Source of the DNA: Prevotella sp. tf2-5
GTDB taxonomy: Bacteria > Bacteroidota > Bacteroidia > Bacteroidales > Bacteroidaceae
DNA length: 64,000 bases
Assembly (NCBI RefSeq): GCF_900115435.1
Contig: NZ_FOWK01000001.1
Span: forward strand, 434,001-498,000
Reading direction: 5' to 3'
Of the stretch, positions 16,222 to 25,800 are shown piece after piece. The position numbers and the translations under genes are program-made. The first letter of the stretch is position 1, and every line of letters begins with the position of its first letter. The notes beneath the pieces were generated by a model. It was not told where the DNA came from. It did no database searches and was given only the letters and a program-made list of their open reading frames with translations.

Positions 16222-17573
16222 ACAAAGCCCAGCTGATGAAGGAATATAAGGGTTATACAGATAGGACAGACAATACGGACGGCAAAAAGGTAAATACTGA
16301 AGAGATTTCCCTTTAACGTGCCACCATTGGTAAACTCATCATGCACAATCTGCTTGGGAATATACCAGCCAACAAACAGACAGGCAAGCATGGCACCTGA
16401 AGGCAATAGGAAATTAGCGGTCAGACGGTCGCAGAAATCCATGAGGGAGAAACCCATAAGCTTAATGGAAGGAATGGCTCCAACTGAGAGTGAGCAGAAC
16501 ACACAGATCAACATGGTGACGACGGTCTCTATCCATGCTGATTTCTGACGTGGGAGTGTAAATTCCTCTGTGAAGAAGGCTGTCCCTATCTCATGCATGG
16601 AAATGGTGGAGGTCAATGCCGCAAACACCAGAAGGGCATAAAACATGATACTAATCACATAACCGACGACAGGCAGGGCAGCAAATGCCTGCTGGAACAC
16701 ATTCGGCAACGTGATGAAAATAAGCGACGGACCACTATCAGGACTTACACCTACAGAAAAAGCTGCGGGGAATATAAGAAGTCCTGACAAGACGGCTATC
16801 AGGGTATCCAAGATGGCTATCTGTCCAGCAGAACCTAACAAATTTGTCAGTTTGGAGAAATAGCTGGCATAGGTACACAGGCAAGCAGTTCCCAATGACA
16901 GTGAGAAGAAAGCCTGTCCCAATGCCTCCAACATGACGCTACCCGACAATTTGGAGAAATCTGGATGTAGCAAGAAGCGTACACCTCCCATGGCTCCCGG
17001 CAACATACAAGAAGATACGACCAATACCAATAACAGGATAAAGAGCATGGGCATCAATAGTTTGGAAGCCCGCTCTATGCCCTTCTGTACACCACGCACC
17101 ACTACCAGATGTGTAATCATGATAAAAGCGACACCCCAAAGCGTCGGTTTCAACGGATCACTGGAGAAGGTCATGAAATAATTCCTCACATAGTCAGCGT
17201 CTCCATTGAGTTGTCCGGCAATAGAAGCCCACAGGTATTGCAGGCACCAACCTGCCACTACTGCATAGAAACCGAGAATAATGGTGGAGGTAAGGATACC
17301 CAGGTAACCCACGAATTTCCATGGAAGTCCCTTCGACAGCACATCATAAGCCCTGGCGGCATTTGCCTGGGCATGACGTCCCACGATGAACTCGCTCACC
17401 ATACCAGGGATACCCAGCAATAATATACATCCGATATAAAGGAGGATAAAGGCAGCGCCGCCATTCTCTCCTGCCGTATAGGGAAAGCGCCATACATTGC
17501 CGAGTCCGACAGCCGATCCCGCCGTGGCGAGAATGATACCCATTTTACTTCCGAAATTCCCTCGCTCCTTCAT
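16218..17573 (-). CDS. Sodium-dependent transporter, NSS/SNF family (copy 1)
   Basis: A 451-aa protein with about 11-12 membrane spans. The first span carries the NSS signature ATAGSAVGLGNVWRFPY, which holds Na+ and substrate through its unwound helix (as known for LeuT). A second signature, GGAAFILLYIGCILLLGIPG, follows. These transporters use the sodium gradient to import amino acids or related amines; the substrate cannot be called. The neighbouring gene at 17601 is a close paralogue in the same orientation, 27 nt upstream. The stop overlaps the start of the helix-hairpin-helix gene. Confidence 0.93.
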   Translation of the reverse strand: MKERGNFGSKMGIILATAGSAVGLGNVWRFPYTAGENGGAAFILLYIGCILLLGIPGMVSEFIVGRHAQANAARAYDVLSKGLPWKFVGYLGILTSTIILGFYAVVAGWCLQYLWASIAGQLNGDADYVRNYFMTFSSDPLKPTLWGVAFIMITHLVVVRGVQKGIERASKLLMPMLFILLLVLVVSSCMLPGAMGGVRFLLHPDFSKLSGSVMLEALGQAFFSLSLGTACLCTYASYFSKLTNLLGSAGQIAILDTLIAVLSGLLIFPAAFSVGVSPDSGPSLIFITLPNVFQQAFAALPVVGYVISIMFYALLVFAALTSTISMHEIGTAFFTEEFTLPRQKSAWIETVVTMLICVFCSLSVGAIPSIKLMGFSLMDFCDRLTANFLLPSGAMLACLFVGWYIPKQIVHDEFTNGGTLKGNLFSIYLFAVRIVCPICITLIFLHQLGFV

Positions 17574-17600
17574 TTCATCCTTTAATTATTATTCCTTCCA

Positions 17601-18971
17601 TTATTTCAGCAGTCCAAACTGGTGCAAGAAGATTACTAAGATGGCAAGAGGGCAGATATACTTCACCAAGAAAATAAAGATATAGAAAAGACGGATATAC
17701 CTTCTGCTCCGCAAGTCCCCATTATTCGTAAACTCACCTCTCACGATATGATGAGGGACAAACCACCCAATGAAGATACAGGTCAGGAAACCAACAATCG
17801 GCAAGAATATCTGTCCTGTGATGAAGTCAAACCAGTCGAAGAGCGATTTTCCGAAAATCGTCAGTCCATCGACAGCTCCCATCGACAAGGAGCAGAAAGC
17901 TCCGATAACAGAGGTAGAGATAGTGACCACCAATGCCGCTTTCTTACGACTCATCCTCATCTCCTCATGGATAAATGCCGTGCTTACCTCATGGAGTGAC
18001 ATCAGGGAGGTCAGTGCCGCCAATGACAACAATATGAAGAAGAGTAATGAGATACAGTAGCCCACGACAGGCAAGGAGGAGAATGCCTGCTGGAAAACGT
18101 TCGGCAATGTGATGAAGATAAGCGACGGTCCACTATCGGGATTAACTCCTACTGAGAAAGCTGCGGGGAATATCATCAGTCCCGCAAGGATAGCCACCAG
18201 GCAGTCTATCAACGCTATCTGTGACGCCGACCTCGTCAGATTAGTTGTCCGTGAGAAATAGCTGGCATAGGTACACAGACATCCCATAGCGATACTCAAC
18301 GAATAGAAACTCTGTCCCAATGCCCCTAAGAACACCTCCGCAGTCAGTTTCGACCAATCTGGCTTGAAGAGGAACTCAATACCCTTGTCGGCATTTGGCA
18401 GTATACACGAGGCACCTACAATGATTAATAATAATATAAATAAGGTAGGCATCAACATTTTCGACGCGCGCTCTATACCATTCCTCACTCCATGTTCAAT
18501 AATCAAATAGGTGACACCCAAAATAATCACCGTCCATAACACTGGTTTGACAGGATCCGTCGATAACTCCGTGAAATAGGTCTTGAAATATGCAGGGTCA
18601 CCCTGCAAATGTCCTATCAGCGATGCCCAGACATACTGAAGGCACCACCCGCTGACCACCGCATAATAGCCTGTAATCAAAAAACCTGTCAGTACCCCCA
18701 TGTAGCCAATCAACGTCCATGGTGTACCCCCAGACAGTTTCTGATAAGCCCGTGCTGTATTCGATTGTCCGTGTCGACCCACAATAAACTCGCTGATCAT
18801 ACAGGGAATACCCAGTACAACCACACAGTTAATATAAATCATGATGAACACAGCACCACCATTCTCACCAGCCATATATGGGAAACGCCATACATTACCA
18901 AGTCCGACGGCAGAACCCGCCGTGGCAAGAATGACACCTAACTTACTCCCGAAATTCGCCCTCTCTACCAT
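17601..18971 (-). CDS. Sodium-dependent transporter, NSS/SNF family (copy 2)
   Basis: A 456-aa paralogue of the downstream transporter, sharing ATAGSAVGLGNVWRFPY, the GGAVFIMIYINCVVVLGIP span and the internal NPDSGPSLIFITLPNVFQQ block. It has about 11-12 predicted spans. The two genes probably arose by tandem duplication and now differ enough to suggest different substrates. It is first in a three-gene minus-strand unit (copy 2, copy 1, helix-hairpin-helix protein) read from a promoter at 18992-18999. That promoter is divergent from the vanZ-like gene. Confidence 0.93.
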   Translation of the reverse strand: MVERANFGSKLGVILATAGSAVGLGNVWRFPYMAGENGGAVFIMIYINCVVVLGIPCMISEFIVGRHGQSNTARAYQKLSGGTPWTLIGYMGVLTGFLITGYYAVVSGWCLQYVWASLIGHLQGDPAYFKTYFTELSTDPVKPVLWTVIILGVTYLIIEHGVRNGIERASKMLMPTLFILLLIIVGASCILPNADKGIEFLFKPDWSKLTAEVFLGALGQSFYSLSIAMGCLCTYASYFSRTTNLTRSASQIALIDCLVAILAGLMIFPAAFSVGVNPDSGPSLIFITLPNVFQQAFSSLPVVGYCISLLFFILLSLAALTSLMSLHEVSTAFIHEEMRMSRKKAALVVTISTSVIGAFCSLSMGAVDGLTIFGKSLFDWFDFITGQIFLPIVGFLTCIFIGWFVPHHIVRGEFTNNGDLRSRRYIRLFYIFIFLVKYICPLAILVIFLHQFGLLK

Positions 18972-18990
18972 AATATCTTTCTTTCCGCTT

Positions 18991-19020
18991 GCAAAAGTAT
19001 AAAATATTTCTTACTTTTGC
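18991..19020. promoter_or_regulatory. Divergent promoters forming a 9-bp inverted repeat
   Basis: GCAAAAGTA (18991-18999) and TACTTTTGC (19012-19020) are perfect inverted copies separated by 12 bp. Each contains a -7 box (TACTTTTG), minus strand for the transporter operon and plus strand for the vanZ-like gene. The TTG at 18989-18991 fits a -33 element for the plus-strand promoter (20-bp spacing), so the two promoters overlap and may compete. Confidence 0.65.
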
Positions 19021-19039
19021 ATCCAAATAGTAAATAAAT

Positions 19040-19459
19040 ATGCGAAAAATCTCTCAAATTGCAAGAAAATACCCTTTCTCCATCCTTTGTATTACATTGA
19101 TCTGGATACTCTCATTGATCCCCTTCTTTCCAGAGACACCCCTTGACGAAGTGGCTTTCATCGACAAATGGACACATCTCGTGATGTATGGCGGCACCTG
19201 TTCCGTCATCTGGATAGAGTATCTGCGTTGTCACACCATACTGGATAAAGGAAAACTTTTCCGTTGGGCTTGGCTTGCTCCAATCATTATGAGTGGTATC
19301 CTTGAGCTCCTGCAAGAATACTGTACGACTACCCGCGGTGGAGAATGGTTCGACTTTGCCGCCAACGCTACCGGGGTCACCTTGGGGGCTCTCTTGGGAA
19401 TGTTACTCGCCTACCTCAAAATTTTCAATAAGAACCCTCGTCACGATTCCCTGCGCTGA
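19040..19459 (+). CDS. VanZ-like membrane protein
   Basis: A 139-aa protein with about four hydrophobic spans and the VanZ-type motifs DKWTHLVMYGG and GILELLQEYCTTTRGGEWFDFAANATGV (residues about 45-120). VanZ-like proteins are integral membrane proteins, some giving low-level glycopeptide tolerance. Here the role is unknown and no vancomycin genes are nearby. It is transcribed alone from the divergent promoter. The last 57 nt overlap the 3' end of the convergent tlpA-like gene, which encodes its C-terminal tail (KIFNKNPRHDSLR). Confidence 0.85.
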   Translation: MRKISQIARKYPFSILCITLIWILSLIPFFPETPLDEVAFIDKWTHLVMYGGTCSVIWIEYLRCHTILDKGKLFRWAWLAPIIMSGILELLQEYCTTTRGGEWFDFAANATGVTLGALLGMLLAYLKIFNKNPRHDSLR

Positions 19460-19894
19460 CACGAAATAGACACGGGGAATAATTGACGAGGCAAAAAGGT
19501 CATAGACATGACGGTCTGTTTGTGCTGAATAGGGAATCTCCAAACCATATTCTTCCCAAAAGGGAGCTACCAGCTCCTCCCCTTCCGCACGACTGATGGC
19601 AACCATCTGAAAACCAGGGTCGTCCTTATGCCGCAGATAATAATCGTTCAGCTCCGGTAATTCCCGTTTGCAGTCACCACATTTCGTACTGAAGAATACG
19701 ATGACTGTCTCCCCTGTTAAATGACTGGTAGAAAATGTTGCGGGAGCACCATGATCCACAACACCGACAGAGAAGGAGGGCACATGATCCCCCACAACAA
19801 TTCGCTCTACCACGTCATTATCCTCATTGATACTGCTACACCCCATCATCAAGAGGCATAGCAGCAGAGCATAAATGTTCCTAATAGTCTTCAT
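19403..19894 (-). CDS. TlpA/thioredoxin-like disulfide lipoprotein
   Basis: The ATG at 19894 is chosen; a TTG three nt upstream is also in frame but less likely. The 163-aa protein has a lipobox LMMGC (Cys19) and a thioredoxin-like fold with active site CGDC (Cys72-Cys75) after VIVFFSTK. The cis-Pro region is SSIIPRVYFV. It should sit on the periplasmic face of a membrane and reduce or rearrange disulfides. It is the last gene of pilus operon A, starting 4 nt after the 2908-aa gene, so it may service that operon's products; this is inference. The 3' end overlaps vanZ by 57 nt. Confidence 0.88.
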   Translation of the reverse strand: MKTIRNIYALLLCLLMMGCSSINEDNDVVERIVVGDHVPSFSVGVVDHGAPATFSTSHLTGETVIVFFSTKCGDCKRELPELNDYYLRHKDDPGFQMVAISRAEGEELVAPFWEEYGLEIPYSAQTDRHVYDLFASSIIPRVYFVSAQGIVTRVLIENFEVGE

Positions 19895-19897
19895 CAA

Positions 19898-22800
19898 CTA
19901 TTTAACGATTATCTTGGCGATTTGTTGTTTGCCAACACTATTTTCCGCCTTGATAATATATACACCACCAGCAAGAGTGAAAGAAGTGAAAGTACCACAA
20001 GCATCATCCTGATACATTGTAGCACCATTCAGTGACAGGGCACGAACCTGACTGATTCCCTCCGTTGAGGTTACTATCACCTCCTTGCCACGAACACTGA
20101 TCACGATACCCTTCTGTACGTCAGCAACCTCTTCGACGCCAGTCGTACCGCCAGCAAATGTCAAGAAGTAGCGACCATAGTCATTCGGCTGTATGGAGAA
20201 GGTATCACCCTCGTAGATTTGTTGTGTCTTACCATCCACAGCATCTACTACAAAGACATCACCATCTGTCAGTTGCTCGATATCCGAGAAGGTCACATCC
20301 ACCATCTCATTACTTGCCGTACAGGTCACACCAAAAGCAATTGGTTTAGAGAGTTCCTTCACCTGGTTGATGCTTACGGCTTGTCCGTCAGCAACGGTAT
20401 AAACCATCGGCACATCAGCAAGGTTAGAGTCAAACAACGTCTCCACACTTTTCTCTTCCTCACCTACCGATACAGAAGCCGCCGACTGTCCCCGGTTGCT
20501 TGAAGCAGTGAGGGTGAACTCACGGGAGGGAGATGCAATTTGTGTACCATCTACCATCATAGCATGGGTGAAAATCACCTTAGTTGCACCCGTCTTCACT
20601 TTGACGAAGAACGACTGCATCGGTCCTACCGTTCCTGTTGTCAAGGCTGTACCTGTATTATTATTCGTATAGGTCCAGTAGCCTGCTGTTTCCAGATTAG
20701 CACTGTTCCCACTGATAAAGGCTGCCATATCGATAGAACACAAGTACGGATTACCTACTAACTGATAGTTAGATGGAGAGGACTGTATATTGCTTACCAA
20801 CGCATCAAACGAACCATCACCAGCCGAACGTTCCGTAGTACCATATTTCGTTCCATAGGTCACACCTGAAATATCCACTGTACCATCGGTCAACAGCTTA
20901 CCAGTCGTCGTCTTACTTACATCCTGTGTTAGCTTGCCATCCGTTGGAGAAGTATTATCCCACTGATAATAGTCATAGCTAGTATCTGCTTTCGGTAGAC
21001 GGATCAACGTCTTTGCCGTCTGGTCTTTCTTATGCGGACGGATAGCAAATGCCGTCCAAGTGCTGTAAGGAACTGTCACATCATTATAGCTGTGACTCCA
21101 CTGGTTAAGCAAAGTACTTACACCACCGGGGATATTCGCACTATATTGAGTAGCACGCACATCATTAGTCTTGGTCTGCACAAAGACACCAGCCTGCGTC
21201 CATCCTTTCTGATAGATAGGATATTTCGTACGGCTATAGGTGAAGCCGGCAGCATTGGTCGTCGTAGAGAAATTGATAGGCTGGAACGCCTCAGAAGTTT
21301 GGCGACCATTATCCTCTGCTGTAGCAGAGACAGGTACATACATATCACCAGCATACGTATTCTGCAATGGAGTAGACATCAGCGTCCAAGCATTAGCATA
21401 CAATTCCTTCTCCACCCATACCTTCTCGTATGTCAGGTACTGCTGGTTGAGCAACTCCGCATTCGGCTTCATATACAGTTCCTTTGCCCAGTTGCCATAG
21501 AACTTCTCGCAGTCATATACATTGCCGCTTACACTATGATCCTTACAAGTAATCTCCGTATAGCGTACCATCAAGTCATACTGGATATTGGACGTTGCCG
21601 CCGTAGTACCATCACCAGCTTTCATATCGTCATAGATACCATTAGTCACAGCATCTCCCAAATTAGCCAAGTTAGGAGCCTTCAGACCTGTTGGTATGGT
21701 GACATAACTGAATTTCATGGGCACGAAAGTATTCGGAGTAGTAGAGATACTCATTTCCGAATTATTCTTATATCCGTTAGGATGGGCAGGTGTCGCATGG
21801 TTATTTGCAGTAGCGGCATCAGTCACAGCCCCCTTGTTCAGTTCTGCACGTTCAGAACGTTTCCAGTTTGCGTCATCATTCCAGTTATTAGTAGTTCCTA
21901 CCCATGTCACAAACTCCGGAACGACTTTCAACAGGAATTCTATTGTAGCATCACATCCGGTGTCGTCCGACTTTTTCACATTGAATGTCATCCTATAAGC
22001 GAAGCCTTCTCGGAACTCTACAGGTGTAATACCTGTGCCATGGAAATTGAGCGAGACATACATCTTGTTTCCTGTCTTACTAATTTCTGTTCCTTCGAAG
22101 ATGGCAACCTTGTCGATATTGGCTGTTCCAACTTTTGAGTCAGAAGTTTGGTCTGCTGTACTCTTATAACCTAACAGTTCCAGATCACCAAGAATCTTCA
22201 GTGCACCGGTATTGGCTGTTGCACTCTCATCTGTCTTATAGGAATTGACAGGGATATGCAACAGGAACCCGCCCGTCGTCTTCTGCATGTTTGTCAACTG
22301 TTCCTTTCCTACACGTACCACGCGGATAGCATCAGGATAGGTAGTCACATCCTCAAAACCAAGGACAACAGAAGGACCGCCTGTGCCTGCAACAACTTTG
22401 AAGGAGAACTCCAACGGCGTACATACCTTAGACTTGATTTCGTTATCACTCGCATCCTTTCTTGGATTCCCGTCATTATCCGTCACTGTCAGTTCATCAT
22501 CAACAGGTAGTGCTGAGATAGTATAACTAGTAGCCGAGATGGGAATTCCACTCATAATAGGAGAGCAAGCAAGGAACAATTTTCCTTCAGTTATTGCTTT
22601 TTCAATAACCGCATATAATTCCGGTTTTTCTGTCGCATAGGCAGATACCAACGATGTCTCTGCCTGATGAGTCATACCTGGAGGTGTGGTAAAAGTCGTC
22701 GTGGCAAAACCAAATGCTTCGTCATTGATAGGTACTGTCAGTTCAGCATCCTGCTTACCACGATAGTTCTTCAAGGCATCCGACAGATAATATTTTACAC

Positions 22801-25800
22801 CACCTTGTGTCAAATAATAACTATTATAGTCATCAATAGAACCCAAGAAATAGTCATATCTTACTGACTTATAAGCCTTAAAGCCTGACACCTGAGTATC
22901 ATCTGGAAGATTCAATGTAACGGACACATCCACTGTTGCTGTGGTAGCACCACATCCGATAGAGACGGTAGATTTATCATTGCCTGCACCATCATCCACA
23001 GACAGGTACATCTTCTTTGGCATGAATACAGGGCTGTAAACATCACAGGCATCGTTTTTGTTTCCCCATAGACTCTCATCGCTAGGAGCACCTGCTGTCA
23101 GGCTATAGACAGATACAAAGTACTGCTTACCCACTTCGATGTCGAATCCCCTATTGGCAAGTGAGAAATACAAGACACCGTCGTTTCCTGTGAAATAACC
23201 TTCAGTAAACGTACCCATCTCTCCTGGTATAGTAGATGGCAAGGTGGAAGGGATAGTCACCTCTCCATAATCTTTTCCACCATTCTGATAGAGGGTGTTA
23301 GAAGCATTCTCCGTAATGACATTACCGTCTTCATCCTCAACACGCCAGTAAATCTTCTGTCCTGTGTACGACTCGATATCCGATGCGTCAATATACAGAT
23401 TCATCTTAGTATCCACGTCACCACAGTTATAGTTGCTCTGCTTGACTTTCAATTTCGTCGTACTGGTATAGAAGTTGATTTGATCGACACAGAAGTCTGC
23501 GCCATCCGTATTCTTAGAGTTGTTATCTATCTCAACGATGAAACTCTGAGAGGTTCCCGTCAGATTGACTGTTGACGGAATAGCACCATAGCCATAATAC
23601 TGGTACCATTTCGCTTGTTCTTTAGTACCACCTTTAATCATTGCACTCCCTAAGGTACAGGCTACGAATGACATCACTAACTGATCTTTCTTTCCGTCTT
23701 TTGCCGTATACACATGGGCGACGACCTGCGGGGCTGTCTTACTTCCTTCGGTCACATCGGCAACAGCCATGGTGAAGTGAATCTCCGAACCGCGACATAG
23801 TGCCGCATCAAACCTCAGGTCTGCCATGGTACGTGCCTCATCAGAAGCGTCCACATAGAAGAAACCGCCATAGTCAGAGTCAACATCTGTATCACCATGC
23901 TTATAGGTATAGGTATAATCACGGAGAGTTGGAGTGCTTCCATAATACCACCGGTGATCAGTGCTTGACTCTGAAACCCCACTAAGGTTCATTGACTTCA
24001 ACAGCACATAGTCACCATGTTGCGGAGAGAAACCTGTCCAATTATTGTTTTGACGATATTCATCAATGTCAGGATAACAGAAACTATACTGTGCCTCACT
24101 CCACTCTAACGGCATTTGAAGGATATTCTCGTCCCATGTCGTTGGTTTATTGTCGTTATCAAACTTATCAAAGTTCACATTACCTGCTGTCTTAAGATTC
24201 TCTTTCAGGTATTCATCTGTACGCTTCAACAAGTCTGCATCTTCTGTATTTCTCAGATCCAATACAGGAACGGCAGGCGCATCAATGAAACACAACTCAT
24301 AATGTATTGCTGCTGCTTGTGAAGAGCCGCTCTTCAGATAACCTATCAGATGTATCTTCGCTCCTTTTGCTTCTGAAATAGTTTTCTTTTTTGTAGGATC
24401 TGATATCAACGTATATTGTTTAGACAAAGTACTGAATTGTGCATCGAAAATACGCTTATCAGATGACGCCACGGACTTTTCTCCTGTACTCCAAGGGTCA
24501 CAATACCACAGTCCCTCCTCGTCCTCATAGTAAGCATACCAGTCTATTCCGTCACATTTTCCCGTGGTTGAACTTCCTGTATAGATATGATAATGACTTA
24601 AATCCGCTAACTTTGCACGCAAACTAAACTCGCCCTGAGTACCATTCAGCGCAACGACTGTCCTGCCATTATCCTCAAACAGGTTGAACATCGTATTCTT
24701 CAGACTCGAATATTTTGTACCTGACGCTAATGCTGTCTTCGCATTCTCAAAGGCATCAGCCTTTGCCTTTACCTCATCTGCACAAACTTTCGAATGACGA
24801 ATTGTGAAGATATAGCGGACACTCAATGTCGGCTCGTGAATAGGAAGAACTCCTGTTCCGTCTGACTTGGCATATACTCCGTCATAGTATTTGCTGACAT
24901 CACAGGCAATCACAGCCGTCTGGCTCTCCTTCAACTGGTTACCTAAGAAATCAACACCTATTTTACCATAAGTTGCTTTATCACTACTGGTTTGCTCTCT
25001 GTCAAGATTAAACCAGCCACGGTCTCGCGTACTACCGTTATCCAACGTCTCATCAAACGCAAAGAGATTGGTTCCCACTTGCTTCAGCAGAGAGGTATTT
25101 AGGTCTGTCATATAATCATACCAACGGATATAGGATGTCGGCTCCAGATTGTTACCTGTTCCTGTATAGTTCTGGAACGGCAATAACAATTTCACCTCGC
25201 CCGCAGCACCATCAATCACCAGTGTCGGGTCAACATACATATCATATTCTACAGTATGGACACTCTGGCGGATATCTTCGTTGACTGCAACACCTGTACT
25301 GGTAGCGTTGTTCCAGTCATACTGAACAGAAGGAGAGCCTACGGTGCCGATACGTCCATCCTGATAAGCAACCACAGAGGCGCTCTTCGTCATATAATCA
25401 CGTCCTGATGCTCCCTTCGAGTGGATGAACTTCAGTTTGTCCTCCTTGAAGAAACTATAGATATACTGAATCTTGATATTATCCGGCTCCTGAGTAAGAG
25501 TTGTCCCATTATCCACGGCTCCAGTATTATCGTCAGTCATCCAGACAAACACCTTATAGTCAGACCAGTCACCACCTGTGGGCAGCGTGAACTTAATTTT
25601 CAGAATATCATCCACTCCTGTTTCTGTAGACAATTTTTTATTCCAATACAAACCTTGATCTGTCTCTTTCAAATGTCCTTTACCTGCGGTGACTGGGTCA
25701 AGCATCGTCTCCGAACCATTCACCTTCTCATAAGTGCCGTCTGAGTTTTTCTTTGCCACAAACCAACGGACATGGAAATAGTCGCCAACCAATGTTGCAA

